64,000 bases of DNA from Lentibacillus amyloliquefaciens (GTDB lineage: Bacteria; Bacillota; Bacilli; Bacillales; Amphibacillaceae), in the NCBI RefSeq assembly GCF_001307805.1, contig NZ_CP013862.1, positions 372,001 to 436,000 of the forward strand. Direction: 5' to 3'. Within the stretch, counting starts at the first letter, position 1, and each line of letters opens with the position of its first letter. Shown here piece by piece: positions 1 through 9,068 of the stretch. The notes under the pieces are model-generated. The model made no database searches, was not told the origin of the DNA, and saw only the letters and a program-made list of their open reading frames with translations. The position numbers were made by a program, and so were the translations under genes.

Positions 1-322
1 ACAGTTTTCGGGTTTTAACAATATTAACGATGTTGAACAGTTTAAAGGCCTTAACTTGAAGATCGATGAGGAGCAGCAGACTGAACTGGATAAAAATGAA
101 TTTTATTTTCATGAAATTATCGGGTGTGTTGTTTACCTGACAAATGGTGAAAAACTTGGAATCATCAAAGAAATCCTCACCCCCGGTGCAAACGATGTGT
201 GGGTGGTGAGCCGTAAGGACGAAAAAGATGTATTAATCCCTTATGTTGAAGGTATTGTGAAAGAGGTAGACATATCGGAACAAAAAGTAACCATTGAACC
301 AATGGAAGGATTGCTTGACTGA
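1..322 (+). CDS. rimM: Ribosome maturation factor RimM (3' part, cut by window start)
   Basis: RimM binds ribosomal protein S19 and assists maturation of the 30S head domain. The open frame runs from base 2 without a start, so the N-terminus lies outside the window. What remains is about 106 residues: the end of the N-terminal beta-barrel ([11 protein letters not shown]) and the full C-terminal PRC-barrel, including GCVVYL, the glycine-rich turn [11 protein letters not shown] and the typical [14 protein letters not shown] strand. Its stop overlaps the trmD start by one base, the usual rimM-trmD coupling in Firmicutes. The family is about 170 aa long, so roughly 40% is missing. Confidence 0.95.
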   Translation, partial: QFSGFNNINDVEQFKGLNLKIDEEQQTELDKNEFYFHEIIGCVVYLTNGEKLGIIKEILTPGANDVWVVSRKDEKDVLIPYVEGIVKEVDISEQKVTIEPMEGLLD

Positions 323-1044
323 TGCATATTGATGTACTGACTTTATTCCCGGAGATGATTTCAGGTGTATTTAATGCTTCGATTTTACAAAAAGCGCAGG
401 AAAAAGAAAAATTCAGCTATCAACTGGTAAACTTCCGGGATTACTCTAAAAACAAACATATGAAGGTAGATGATTATCCTTACGGGGGAGGTGCAGGAAT
501 GGTGCTGACACCACAGCCCGTTTTTGATGCGGTGGATGCCGTAACAAAGAAGAAACAAACGAAACCGCGTATCATTTTAATGTGTCCGCAGGGTGAACCA
601 TATAATCAGCAAAAAGCGGAAGAATTGGCTGAAGAAGACCATCTCGTATTCATCTGTGGTCACTATGAGGGGTATGATGAGCGAATCAGGCAACAGCTTA
701 TCACCGATGAGATTTCAATCGGTGACTATGTTTTGACCGGCGGTGAACTTGGTGCTATGGCTGTAATTGACAGTGTTGTCAGATTATTGCCCGATGTGCT
801 GGGCAATACGGAATCAGCCCCGGAGGATTCATTTTCAACCGGCCTTCTCGAACATCCGCATTACACCAGACCCGCAGATTTTCGGGGTATGAAAGTACCG
901 GACGTACTGTTATCAGGAAATCATGCGAAGATTGATGAATGGCGAAGAAGGGAATCGCTGAAACGTACCTTTGAAAGGCGGAAAGATTTAATCGATGAAG
1001 CGGATTTAACAGAAGAAGAAAAAAAATTATTCGATGAAAGTTAG
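322..1044 (+). CDS. trmD: tRNA (guanine-N1)-methyltransferase TrmD
   Basis: TrmD methylates G37 of tRNAs with a G36G37 sequence, using S-adenosylmethionine, to prevent +1 frameshifting. The 240-aa product has the usual family length. The SPOUT trefoil-knot signatures are present: YPYGGGAGM (52-60), GHYEGYDER (113-121) and [11 protein letters not shown] (132-142). The catalytic Asp falls in SAPEDS at residue 169. Translation is coupled to rimM through a one-base overlap. A promoter and leader separate it from rplS downstream. Confidence 0.98.
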   Translation: MHIDVLTLFPEMISGVFNASILQKAQEKEKFSYQLVNFRDYSKNKHMKVDDYPYGGGAGMVLTPQPVFDAVDAVTKKKQTKPRIILMCPQGEPYNQQKAEELAEEDHLVFICGHYEGYDERIRQQLITDEISIGDYVLTGGELGAMAVIDSVVRLLPDVLGNTESAPEDSFSTGLLEHPHYTRPADFRGMKVPDVLLSGNHAKIDEWRRRESLKRTFERRKDLIDEADLTEEEKKLFDES

Positions 1045-1046
1045 TG

Positions 1047-1075
1047 TTGAACTCACTGCTTTATTATGATATATT
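1047..1075 (+). promoter_or_regulatory. Sigma-A promoter for rplS
   Basis: TTGAAC and TATATT are separated by 17 bases, just inside the trmD-rplS gap. This gives rplS its own promoter in addition to read-through from trmD. It is assigned by sequence match only. Confidence 0.6.
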
Positions 1076-1079
1076 AATC

Positions 1080-1165
1080 ATTGTGCTTAAGTTCGTTTAA
1101 GCGCGCTAAAACGATGTTCCGCTGTCCCATAGAGTGATATGAGCATTAGTTTGGAAGGAGTGAAC
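1080..1165 (+). promoter_or_regulatory. Probable L19 (rplS) leader
   Basis: About 90 bases of transcribed leader separate the promoter from the rplS ribosome binding site. It contains a self-complementary TTAAG/CGTTTAAGCG stretch and the block GATGTTCCGCTG. A structured leader upstream of rplS is known in Bacillus (Rfam L19 leader). The assignment here rests on position and partial resemblance and was not tested with a covariance model. Confidence 0.45.
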
Positions 1166-1169
1166 CAGG

Positions 1170-1514
1170 ATGCAAAACATAATCGAAGAAGTGACAAAAG
1201 ATCAGCTTCGTACAGATCATCCTGATTTCCGCCCCGGTGACACTGTGAAAGTTCACCTTAAAGTTATTGAAGGCACACGTGAACGTGTTCAGGTATTTGA
1301 AGGTGTTGTCATCAAACGCCAAGGCGGCGGAATCAGTGAAACATTTACGGTAAGAAAAATTTCTTACGGTATCGGTGTAGAGCGTACAATCCCGCTCCAT
1401 TCACCACGTATTGCGAAAATCGAAGTTTCCCGCCGTGGTATTGTTCGTCGCGCGAAACTGTATTATCTTCGTAATCTGCGCGGTAAAGCAGCACGTATTA
1501 AAGAACGCCGCTAA
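1170..1514 (+). CDS. rplS: 50S ribosomal protein L19
   Basis: L19 sits at the 30S-50S interface of the ribosome. The 114-aa protein has normal length and the conserved [15 protein letters not shown] segment. Its C-terminal block includes [12 protein letters not shown] and a basic tail ([17 protein letters not shown]). The ATG is preceded by GGAAGGAG at good spacing. It has its own promoter and leader upstream and an intrinsic terminator downstream. Confidence 0.98.
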   Translation: MQNIIEEVTKDQLRTDHPDFRPGDTVKVHLKVIEGTRERVQVFEGVVIKRQGGGISETFTVRKISYGIGVERTIPLHSPRIAKIEVSRRGIVRRAKLYYLRNLRGKAARIKERR

Positions 1515-1538
1515 TCCGTCAAATGGAACAATCATTGT

Positions 1539-1573
1539 AAAGGGGCTTGTTTTATTCATACAAGCTCCTTTTT
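1539..1573 (+). terminator. Intrinsic terminator after rplS
   Basis: A 12-base stem (AAAGGGGCTTGT paired with ACAAGCTCCTTT, one G-U wobble) is followed by a short T-run. It ends the rplS transcript. Confidence 0.8.
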
Positions 1574-1596
1574 ACATTGAATACATTCATGAACTG

Positions 1597-1608
1597 ACAT
1601 GGTATAAT
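1597..1608 (+). promoter_or_regulatory. Extended -10 promoter for lepB
   Basis: TGG followed by TATAAT lies about 40 bases before the lepB start. No good -35 is seen at 17 bases, so it would rely on the extended -10 TG motif. Confidence 0.5.
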
Positions 1609-1649
1609 AAAAACACAATGACATATATGCAGCAGGCGGTGGGGAATTT

Positions 1650-2210
1650 ATGGAGAAAGTGAAAAGTGAGTGGTTTGACTGGATAAAAGCTTTATTAATA
1701 GCGTTTGGTCTGTTTTTTATCATTCGAACCTTCTTTTTTGCACCGATTGTTGTTGACGGCCCATCCATGATGCCGACATTACATAACGGGGATCAAATGA
1801 TTGTCAATAAATTTGTATATCAGATACAAGAACCTGACCGTTTTGATATTGTTGTGTTTCATGCATCCGACCGAAAAGATTTTATCAAACGTATTATTGG
1901 TTTGCCGGGAGAACATGTGGCTGTCGAAAATGATCAATTATATATTAATGGTGAGCAGGTGAAGGAATCTTTCTTGAGGGAACGAAAAGAAAAGATGCCA
2001 TCTTATCAGACATTAACGGGAGACTTTCAGCTGGAAAATCTTCCTGGAGGACACGAAACAATTCCGGAAAACCATGTTTTGGTACTGGGTGATAATCGCA
2101 ATAACTCTACTGACAGCCGAATACTTGGTGTCGTGTCAATGGACCAGATCGTCGGAAAAACAAGCCTGATCTATTGGCCGCTTGATCGAATACAGATAAT
2201 ACACGATTAG
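1650..2210 (+). CDS. lepB: Type I signal peptidase
   Basis: This membrane-anchored serine/lysine protease removes signal peptides from secreted preproteins. The 186-aa protein has one N-terminal transmembrane segment (residues 11-33) followed by the catalytic domain. The nucleophile is Ser39 in VDGPSMMPTL and the general base is Lys80 in DFIKRIIGLPGE. The box GDNRNNSTDSR lies near the C-terminus. It is a prokaryotic-type SipS-like enzyme. The stop is directly followed by rbgA, so the two are probably cotranscribed. Confidence 0.96.
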   Translation: MEKVKSEWFDWIKALLIAFGLFFIIRTFFFAPIVVDGPSMMPTLHNGDQMIVNKFVYQIQEPDRFDIVVFHASDRKDFIKRIIGLPGEHVAVENDQLYINGEQVKESFLRERKEKMPSYQTLTGDFQLENLPGGHETIPENHVLVLGDNRNNSTDSRILGVVSMDQIVGKTSLIYWPLDRIQIIHD

Positions 2211-2220
2211 GATGATGGAA

Positions 2221-3072
2221 ATGTCGATACAATGGTTCCCGGGACATATGGCTAAGGCTAAGCGGGAAGTTGAAGAGAAGCTGAAATTAGCTGATTTTGT
2301 GATGGAGCTTGTTGATGCCCGTGCACCAATGTCCTCTCAAAATCCGATGCTACAGGATGTATTGCAGCAAAAACCCAAAATGATTGTGATGATGAAAAAA
2401 GACCTCGCTGATGATAAAATCACCGATAAATGGCTCCGTCATTTCAGTGATGAAGGGGTATCAGCAATAGCTATCGATGTTAATAATAAAGCAGATATAA
2501 AACGTGTCATTCAAACCGCTAAAGACCTCGGGCGAGCCAAAATGGATAAGTTAAAGGAAAAGGGTATTAATCCGCGTCCGGCTCGTGCAATGATTATCGG
2601 TATTCCAAACGTTGGCAAGTCAACGCTTATAAATCGTCTTGCAAATAAAAAAATAGCCCAGATTGGGGACAAACCAGGTGTCACGAAAAAACAGCAATGG
2701 ATTAAAGTGAAAAATGATTTTGAGCTGCTTGATACACCGGGAATTTTGTGGCCCAAGTTTGAAGATGAAATGGTCGGTTACCGTTTGGCGACCATCGGGA
2801 CAATAAAAGATCAATTGCTGCCGCTGGAGGATATAGCAGCATTTGCCATAAAATATATGAAGGAATATTATCCAGCACAATTGGAAGAACGTTACGGGAT
2901 AACCCCTGAACACATTGATATGTGGGATATTTTTGTTTCCATCGGTAAGCAGCGCGGGGCATTGGAAAGCGGCGGCAATGTTAATTTTGAAAAAGTTGCT
3001 GATCTCTTCATCCACGATTTAAGATCAGGGAAACTCGGCGATATGACATTTGAAACACCCCCGGAAAGCTAA
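2221..3072 (+). CDS. rbgA: Ribosome biogenesis GTPase RbgA (YlqF)
   Basis: RbgA is an essential GTPase for late 50S assembly in Bacillus. It is circularly permuted: the G4 motif (MKKD, about 58-61) precedes G1 (GIPNVGKST, about 127-135) and G3 (DTPG, about 171-174). The C-terminal domain carries the family segment LWPKFEDE. I chose the third in-frame ATG, giving a protein that begins MSIQWFPGHMAKAKRE like characterised RbgA (283 aa). Two ATGs lie 6 and 9 bases upstream and cannot be excluded. The last codons form the left arm of a terminator. Confidence 0.96.
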   Translation: MSIQWFPGHMAKAKREVEEKLKLADFVMELVDARAPMSSQNPMLQDVLQQKPKMIVMMKKDLADDKITDKWLRHFSDEGVSAIAIDVNNKADIKRVIQTAKDLGRAKMDKLKEKGINPRPARAMIIGIPNVGKSTLINRLANKKIAQIGDKPGVTKKQQWIKVKNDFELLDTPGILWPKFEDEMVGYRLATIGTIKDQLLPLEDIAAFAIKYMKEYYPAQLEERYGITPEHIDMWDIFVSIGKQRGALESGGNVNFEKVADLFIHDLRSGKLGDMTFETPPES

Positions 3073-3095
3073 GCTTACTGGGGGTGTTTCAAACT
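3052..3095. terminator. Terminator hairpin at end of rbgA
   Basis: A perfect 11-base stem (GAAACACCCCC with GGGGGTGTTTC) begins inside the last rbgA codons, and a short T-run follows. It could act in both directions, but the gene to the right converges only after about 530 bases. Confidence 0.75.
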
Positions 3096-3216
3096 TTTTA
3101 CGCAAGACTATTTTTAATTTCTTTAGTGCTTTACTACTGAAGTTGATGTAAAGTGCGAAACAAAATCTTGTTAGATTATTTGAAAAAGCTTTCTGGCGAC
3201 GCAGCTCAGAATTTCT

Positions 3217-3305
3217 CGCTTTCCGTGGTCTCACCACGAGCCTCCTCGTGAGAAAAAACCGCTCACTGCGGGGTCTAAAAGAGCTCGCTGTCCCACAGGA
3301 GTCTC
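3217..3305 (-). repeat. Dispersed GC-rich repeat, copy A (inverted)
   Basis: Read on the minus strand, this copy shares a series of blocks with copy B 80 bases away. The blocks occur in the same order: GAGACTCC, TGGGA-ACAGC, GACCCCGCA, GAGGAGGCT and GGAAAGCG. No coding sense is apparent. The two copies are in opposite orientation and occupy most of the rbgA/DUF2207 gap. Similar GC-rich intergenic repeats are, to my recollection, scattered in Bacillaceae genomes. Confidence 0.65.
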
Positions 3306-3374
3306 GCATATTCCAACTGTTTTAATAACGCTACTCATTAAAATAGCTAACTACAATGCGCACTTTTCAGCGTA

Positions 3375-3491
3375 GGCAATATACTAGAGACTCCAATGGG
3401 AACAGCACGTGTCGTGACGCCCCCGCAAGAAAGCGGTCTTTGCTTTCTGAGGAGGCTGAGGCCGTGCCCATGGAAAGCGTAGTATATTGCC
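3375..3491 (+). repeat. Dispersed GC-rich repeat, copy B with terminal inverted repeats
   Basis: This copy has the same block order as copy A and is bounded by a perfect 12-base inverted repeat (GGCAATATACTA at 3375-3386, TAGTATATTGCC at 3480-3491). The whole unit could fold into one long stem or be a small non-autonomous mobile unit. An open frame across it is a by-product of GC-rich repeat sequence, not a gene. Confidence 0.65.
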
Positions 3492-3622
3492 GGAGCGTTT
3501 CTAAACACTCGGGTGTCAATCAGAATGGACTTACAGTACGTCGCAGTTTATGGATTTTTGTGTCAAAATAATCATGTATAGTTATCTGCAAGTCCTTCTT
3601 TGAAGCTGGCCTGATACAAAAA
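3492..3622. other. Non-coding remainder of the rbgA-DUF2207 gap
   Basis: Apart from the two repeat copies, I see no gene, promoter or structured RNA in the roughly 550-base gap between rbgA and the convergent DUF2207 gene. Confidence 0.5.
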
Positions 3623-5485
3623 TCAAAACGCTCCGGCACCGCCGCCTCCTGTTGCAGCAGTCGTGTTCGACGTATTAACCTGAGTGACGGCTGTGTAAAG
3701 TGCTGCATTAGCAGCGCTGAATGATGTTGTCGCATATACAGGATTATGCAGCAGCGGATAATACATTTCTGCTGTTGAAAGCGGCCCTGAAGTGTTGCAT
3801 TGTTCCCCGTATTCTTCACCGGCACCGAGTACAATAGCATATGCCAGCCTCCGTTCTGCTGCAGCCGGGTCAGAACCGATGGGATAGTTTTTATCTTTAA
3901 ATGAAGCACGAGTTTGTGTTATGCCATATTTCAGTCGCCTTATATCCTTTTTCCAGTAATATTCCGGAATAACTAATAACGTTATGATTGATAATCCGTA
4001 AAAAATCAGTGTCATAATCACAGCTGGTTCAAATGTAAAACTTACTGCTGACATCAGCAGCAAAATAAAATAATAACCAGAAAGAACCCATTTATTCCGG
4101 TGAAATAACAGACCGGGTACAGTTATGATCCCTGCAATTAGTGGCAGCAGCCATTGCGCTGTCGAACCGATCGTATCAATTGTGGTAAAATAATAGAAAA
4201 GACCGGAAGAAACGATAAGCAATGGAATCGAAACAAAAGAAAACTTTTTAAAAGGCTTTTTTAATTGCTGATAGTTATCTCTTTCTTTTACTTTGTCTGT
4301 CCACTCGTCAAAATGAGTTCTGAAATCATCCGCTTTTTCTTTTTTTGCCTCATCAGTTTCATCTTCTTGGGCGGTGAGTGATTCAAGCAAAAAATAGGCC
4401 CCTTTTTCGTCCTTTTCCCTGAAAAGCCAGTTCCGTAAGAATTGATCAGCATGGTCTGTCTCGCTTTCCCGGCCGCACCAGGTAAACCTGTAAGTCTCAC
4501 TGTCTTTATTTAGCATGGAAGGGACTTTTTCAAGTGTAATAATGCCCCGCTGCTTTAATGAAAATAGTCCGGCAATGAAACTGTCATCCGGCAGATGTGC
4601 ATCTTCCTTCAAATATTTGACAAATAATGGGTCCGTATCTTCAACCAGCCCGTGCAACGAATCTATATCTTTGCTGCCGCGGTAGCGATTAGGATGTACA
4701 ATGAATATGATCACGGAACCTGAGGCAAGTATGCCGAGTAAAATTAAAACGATCGGTGTGATATTGGCCATATTGGCTTCGAGATTTTCTGATCGTTCAG
4801 CTAATTCCTGTTCTTCTGAAAGAATCGTATCGTTCATACGCTTGTCACTCGTCAGCTCCATATTGTTCAACTGATTAGACGGGAAAACGAAACGTATCTG
4901 TGAATTGCTGCCTGCTTCAAAGTGTGAATTATGATATTGAATTCCGTTGTCTCCTGAAGTCAGATTTCCTGTTTCATCTTTGTGCAGAAAGAAATGCTGA
5001 TTTTCTTCGTTGGTCCCTTCAGGCGGATGTATATTAATCGTGAGGTTATTCAAGTCCGTTTCATTTGAATCATCAAAAAATGCATATTTCAAATCGGCAA
5101 CATCGGTATACTTTTTAATAGAGCCTTCTATCTTATAACGATAAAGTACGCTCTTTGTTTCATCAGTTGAATCTGAAAATATTTTATACGTATTATCATC
5201 TTCTTCTGTCTCCAACGAAGTGAGGTTTTCCGTCGAAACTGAAGGGTCTTTGTCTTCCGTCAGATAAGCCTCAAAATTTTTCTCATCTGATTCAATCGCC
5301 CGGGTCATACCTTCATAAGAGCCGTTAAATGTATACGTGAACAATTCTCTGACACTGATGGATCCATCTTCTTGTATTTGCGCATCAATGGTTACTTCAT
5401 CTATTGAAAACGACCGGTCGTCTGAACAAGCTGATAAAGTAAGTATTAATATAAATAGAATGAGGCAGGTGACTATTTTTTTCAT
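3623..5485 (-). CDS. DUF2207-family membrane lipoprotein
   Basis: The 620-aa protein starts with a lipoprotein signal peptide (hydrophobic segment, lipobox LSAC at about residues 16-19). A large extracytoplasmic domain of about 200 residues follows, then a transmembrane helix near 240-260 and a soluble stretch. A cluster of transmembrane helices near 415-510 follows. The C-terminus is a flexible Ser/Thr/Gly tail ending GGGGAGAF, typical of DUF2207 (YciQ-like) proteins. Function is unknown. I moved the start 17 codons in from the longest frame because AAGGAGGGC precedes this ATG. The gene points against the rbgA/rnhB direction and looks like an insertion into the conserved order. Confidence 0.85.
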   Translation of the reverse strand: MKKIVTCLILFILILTLSACSDDRSFSIDEVTIDAQIQEDGSISVRELFTYTFNGSYEGMTRAIESDEKNFEAYLTEDKDPSVSTENLTSLETEEDDNTYKIFSDSTDETKSVLYRYKIEGSIKKYTDVADLKYAFFDDSNETDLNNLTINIHPPEGTNEENQHFFLHKDETGNLTSGDNGIQYHNSHFEAGSNSQIRFVFPSNQLNNMELTSDKRMNDTILSEEQELAERSENLEANMANITPIVLILLGILASGSVIIFIVHPNRYRGSKDIDSLHGLVEDTDPLFVKYLKEDAHLPDDSFIAGLFSLKQRGIITLEKVPSMLNKDSETYRFTWCGRESETDHADQFLRNWLFREKDEKGAYFLLESLTAQEDETDEAKKEKADDFRTHFDEWTDKVKERDNYQQLKKPFKKFSFVSIPLLIVSSGLFYYFTTIDTIGSTAQWLLPLIAGIITVPGLLFHRNKWVLSGYYFILLLMSAVSFTFEPAVIMTLIFYGLSIITLLVIPEYYWKKDIRRLKYGITQTRASFKDKNYPIGSDPAAAERRLAYAIVLGAGEEYGEQCNTSGPLSTAEMYYPLLHNPVYATTSFSAANAALYTAVTQVNTSNTTAATGGGGAGAF

Positions 5486-5673
5486 GAAAATGCCCTCCTT
5501 GTTAGCTTCTTTATGTAATACGATCAAACAAACCATAATGTTTCACAAAACATGATGTTTTTCAGGTCGTTCGCTTTCAAACCTTCATTTATCGATGTAA
5601 ACTATATATAGTTAGTCTATTCAATTTTTATAGTATAGACTGATATAAAAATCACAGGATGCAGGTGACCAAA

Positions 5674-6435
5674 TTGGAAAAACAATCGATAGCTATCTTA
5701 AAACAATTATTCGAAACCGATGATTTAGATGAAACGGCAATAAATGAATTGAAACGGGACGAAAGAAAAGGGGTTCAGCAGCTGATTGCCAAATATGAGC
5801 GAAAAAAATCAACCGAAAAAGTATTGGAAAAACAATTTATTCAGATGAGCCGTTATGAACAAAAATGTTATGCAGACGGAGTACATTATATTGCCGGAAT
5901 GGACGAAGCAGGCAGGGGGCCTCTGGCAGGTCCGGTTGTGGCCGCAGCAGTTATTTTACCGCGCGATTTTAAACTGCTTGGCTTGAATGACTCCAAACAA
6001 TTAAATGAAAACATGCGTGATCAATACTTTACTATTATAAAAAATCAGGCTGTCGACTATGGCATTTCAATCATAGAGAGTCAAAAAATAGATCAAGTTA
6101 ATATTTACGAAGCTACCAAAATGGCAATGTACGATGCGGTAAATCAGCTGGATCCGGCACCAGAGCATGTGCTGATTGATGCTGTATCGCTTGAGCTGCC
6201 TTGTAATTCCGAGGCTATCACTAAAGGTGATCAGAAAAGTATATCGATAGCAGCCGCAAGCATTTTAGCAAAAGTAACACGTGATAATATAATGAAAGAT
6301 TTACATAAAGCGTATCCATCATATGGATTTGCCTTCAATATGGGTTATGGCACCAAACAGCATATAGCCACTATTAAAAAAGAAGGCATCACGCCTTATC
6401 ATCGGACGTCATTTGCACCGGTACGTCAGGCTTAA
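5674..6435 (+). CDS. rnhB: Ribonuclease HII
   Basis: RNase HII cuts RNA in RNA/DNA hybrids and starts removal of misincorporated ribonucleotides. The 253-aa product has the RnhB signature MDEAGRGPLAGP at about 76-87, with catalytic Asp77 and Glu78. Further acidic residues lie in NDSK and LIDAV, and the C-terminus GYGTKQH...HRTSFAPV is typical. A TTG start is chosen because AGGTGA lies five bases upstream. An ATG 15 bases earlier lacks a ribosome binding site. Confidence 0.95.
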   Translation: MEKQSIAILKQLFETDDLDETAINELKRDERKGVQQLIAKYERKKSTEKVLEKQFIQMSRYEQKCYADGVHYIAGMDEAGRGPLAGPVVAAAVILPRDFKLLGLNDSKQLNENMRDQYFTIIKNQAVDYGISIIESQKIDQVNIYEATKMAMYDAVNQLDPAPEHVLIDAVSLELPCNSEAITKGDQKSISIAAASILAKVTRDNIMKDLHKAYPSYGFAFNMGYGTKQHIATIKKEGITPYHRTSFAPVRQA

Positions 6436-6450
6436 TAGAGAAAGAGTTTT

Positions 6451-6794
6451 ATGAATGTCTGGAACCTGTCCGGGAATCGAATAACTCCATCAGCCATTTT
6501 CAATTCATCGCAGCTGTTACGACCAGGGCAAATTATTCAAGGCAACATTGTGAAAATATATCCCGATCAAAAAGCGCAAATTCAGCTGGGAACACACAAA
6601 ATGACTGCGCAATTGGAAACCTCTTTAACGGTTAGCGCCAGATACCATTTTCAAGTACAGCCTTCTGATGATGTTGGGTCATCGGTGAACAGCTGCTTTC
6701 ACAACTGAATGTTAACGAAACAATTCCCGAAGAACTGTACCAGGTGGTAGCTGAAGTGTTTGCTTTTGTGTACCGAACAGATCAGCGTATGTGA
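6451..6794 (+). pseudogene. Fused remnant of ylqG and ylqH
   Basis: In B. subtilis, rnhB is followed by ylqG (about 500 aa) and ylqH (an FlhB C-terminal-like protein) before sucC. Here a roughly 80-residue start resembling YlqG (LRPGQIIQGNIVKIYPDQ, then a second strand-rich segment) runs to about base 6680. In another frame, from about 6687, it is joined to a tail reading IPEELYQVVAEVFAFVYR, the characteristic end of the FlhB/YlqH cytoplasmic domain. Everything between is missing, so a deletion of probably more than 1 kb fused the 5' end of one gene to the 3' end of the next. The YlqH tail is recognised with more certainty than the YlqG head. Confidence 0.65.
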
Positions 6795-6831
6795 AGATAC
6801 TAGAGCAAATTTCGACATAAGCCGCTATTTC

Positions 6832-6860
6832 TTGTTAAATCGATTGTTTTTTTATACAAT
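6832..6860 (+). promoter_or_regulatory. Sigma-A promoter for sucCD
   Basis: TTGTTA and TACAAT are separated by 17 bases, about 35 bases before the sucC start. Confidence 0.65.
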
Positions 6861-6894
6861 GGATATGCAGTGAAATTTGATGGGAGGATGAAAG

Positions 6895-8055
6895 ATGAAC
6901 ATTCATGAGTATCAAGGCAAAGATATTTTACGCGAATCAGGCGTAAATGTTCCGAATGGGCATGTCGCATATACAGTGGAAGAAGCAGTCAGCGCTGCCA
7001 ACAAACTGAACAGTGACGTAAAAGTTGTAAAAGCGCAAATTCATGCCGGCGGACGGGGAAATGCCGGTGGTGTCAAAATTGCTAAAAACATGGATGATGT
7101 GCGTACATATGCGGACGAGCTGCTGGGCAAAACTCTGGTGACACATCAGACAGGCCCTGAAGGCAAAGAAGTTAAACGTTTATTAATTGAAGAAGGCTGC
7201 GATATTCAAAACGAATATTACGTGGGACTTGTAATGGACCGAGCAACTTCCCGCATTGTCATGATGGCATCAGAAGAAGGCGGTACAGAAATTGAAGAAG
7301 TAGCTGCCGAAACCCCTGAGAAAATTTTCAAAGAAGTGATAGACCCGGTTGTTGGCCTTTCAGGTTATCAAGCTCGCAGACTAGCATTTAACATCAATAT
7401 TCCTGATGAATTGATTGGAAGCGCTGCTAAATTCATGATTGGGCTCTATAACGTATTTATTGAAAAAGACTGTTCCATAGCTGAAATCAATCCGCTTGTT
7501 ACAACCGGTGATGGTCAGGTGATGGCACTTGATTCCAAATTGAATTTTGATGATAATGCCATGTTCCGTCAAAAAAATATAATGGAACTGCGCGATCTCG
7601 AAGAAGAAGATGAAAAAGAAATTGAAGCGTCCAAGTATGACTTGAGCTATGTCGCGTTGGACGGCAACATTGGCTGCATGGTTAACGGTGCAGGTCTTGC
7701 TATGTCAACAATGGATATTATTAAACATTATGGCGGAGAACCGGCAAACTTCCTGGATGTTGGCGGCGGTGCGACAGCTGAAAAAGTAACAGAAGCATTT
7801 AAAATCATTTTGTCCGATTCAAATGTGAAAGGCATTTTCGTAAATATCTTCGGTGGTATCATGAAATGTGATGTTATTGCTGAAGGTGTAGTGGAAGCGA
7901 CGAAGCAAGTTGGTCTTGAAATCCCGCTTGTTGTGCGTCTTGAAGGCACCAATGTCGAATTAGGCAAGCAAATTCTTGATGATTCAGGATTGAATATCAC
8001 ATCAGCCGGGTCTATGGCTGATGGCGCAGAAAAAATCGTTTCCGCTGTAAAATAA
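6895..8055 (+). CDS. sucC: Succinyl-CoA synthetase beta subunit (ADP-forming)
   Basis: With SucD this enzyme converts succinyl-CoA to succinate with substrate-level phosphorylation in the TCA cycle. The 386-aa product has the family length. It begins [12 protein letters not shown], has an N-terminal ATP-grasp fold with [10 protein letters not shown] (about 46-55), and a C-terminal ligase/CoA domain containing [13 protein letters not shown] and FVNIFGGI. The start is preceded by GGGAGG. sucD follows 43 bases later, forming a two-gene operon. Confidence 0.98.
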   Translation: MNIHEYQGKDILRESGVNVPNGHVAYTVEEAVSAANKLNSDVKVVKAQIHAGGRGNAGGVKIAKNMDDVRTYADELLGKTLVTHQTGPEGKEVKRLLIEEGCDIQNEYYVGLVMDRATSRIVMMASEEGGTEIEEVAAETPEKIFKEVIDPVVGLSGYQARRLAFNINIPDELIGSAAKFMIGLYNVFIEKDCSIAEINPLVTTGDGQVMALDSKLNFDDNAMFRQKNIMELRDLEEEDEKEIEASKYDLSYVALDGNIGCMVNGAGLAMSTMDIIKHYGGEPANFLDVGGGATAEKVTEAFKIILSDSNVKGIFVNIFGGIMKCDVIAEGVVEATKQVGLEIPLVVRLEGTNVELGKQILDDSGLNITSAGSMADGAEKIVSAVK

Positions 8056-8098
8056 TAGTTGAAGACTTTTCAGATAATTAAAGAAAGGACGGACGAAA

Positions 8099-9001
8099 AT
8101 GAGTGTATATGTTAATAAAGATACAAAAGTAATTGTTCAAGGAATTACCGGCGGCACAGCCAAATTCCACACAAGACAAATGCTTGATTACGGCACTAAA
8201 ATTGTTGGCGGTGTCACGCCTAAAAAAGGCGGTACAGATGTGGAGGGTGTTCCCGTATTTAATACGGTTAAAGATGCCGTAGACGAAACCGGCGCCAATG
8301 CATCTGTTATTTATGTTCCGGCACCGGCTGCAGCTGATGCCATCCTTGAAGCAGTGGATGCAGAGCTGGATCTTGTCATTTGTATTACCGAACATATCCC
8401 TGTCATGGATATGGTAAAAGTGAAACGCGCTATGGAAGGCAAAAAAACACGTTTGGTCGGTCCGAATTGTCCTGGTGTCATTACGGCTGATGAAAGCAAG
8501 ATTGGAATTATGCCGGGCTACATCCATAAAAAAGGTCATATCGGAGTCGTTTCCCGTTCAGGCACTTTGACATATGAAGCGGTACATCAGCTGTCTGAAG
8601 CAGGGTATGGTCAGACGACTGCTGTTGGCATAGGCGGTGACCCTGTAAATGGCACAGATTTTATCGATGCACTGAAAGCATTTAATGAAGACCCGGAAAC
8701 AGAAGCTGTTGTCATGATTGGCGAAATTGGCGGAACAGCTGAAGAAGAAGCGTCTGAGTGGGTCAAAGCAAATATGGATAAGCCTGTTGTCGGTTTCATC
8801 GGCGGTGCGACTGCGCCTCCCGGAAAACGTATGGGACACGCCGGAGCGATCATTTCAGGTGGTAAAGGCACTGCAGAAGAAAAAATCCGTATTATGAATG
8901 AATCAGGGATTAATACGGCAGATACACCAGCTGAAATTGGTGAAACCATGATTAATGTGTTAAAAGAAAAGGGTTTGCAGGAAAAATGTAAAACCCATTA
9001 A
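8099..9001 (+). CDS. sucD: Succinyl-CoA synthetase alpha subunit
   Basis: This is the CoA-binding and phosphohistidine subunit of succinyl-CoA synthetase. The 300-aa protein has an N-terminal Rossmann CoA-binding domain ([13 protein letters not shown]), GPNCPGVI at about 121-128, and the active-site histidine at 247 in [19 protein letters not shown] precedes the ATG. It forms an operon with sucC and ends at a hairpin. Confidence 0.98.
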   Translation: MSVYVNKDTKVIVQGITGGTAKFHTRQMLDYGTKIVGGVTPKKGGTDVEGVPVFNTVKDAVDETGANASVIYVPAPAAADAILEAVDAELDLVICITEHIPVMDMVKVKRAMEGKKTRLVGPNCPGVITADESKIGIMPGYIHKKGHIGVVSRSGTLTYEAVHQLSEAGYGQTTAVGIGGDPVNGTDFIDALKAFNEDPETEAVVMIGEIGGTAEEEASEWVKANMDKPVVGFIGGATAPPGKRMGHAGAIISGGKGTAEEKIRIMNESGINTADTPAEIGETMINVLKEKGLQEKCKTH

Positions 9002-9015
9002 GCTTATTTAATCAA

Positions 9016-9043
9016 GAGCCCAAAGAATGTACTCTTTGGGCTC
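9016..9043 (+). terminator. Hairpin after sucD
   Basis: A perfect 11-base stem (GAGCCCAAAGA with TCTTTGGGCTC) has a 6-base loop. The T-run after it is weak, so some read-through to dprA is possible. Confidence 0.65.
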
Positions 9044-9068
9044 CAATTTAATAAAAGGTCGTGATTAA

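Noticed and set aside
3356..3571. Open frame of 71 codons
   Set aside because: It runs through the GC-rich repeat copy B, has no ribosome binding site, and its translation is Arg/Ser-rich without pattern.
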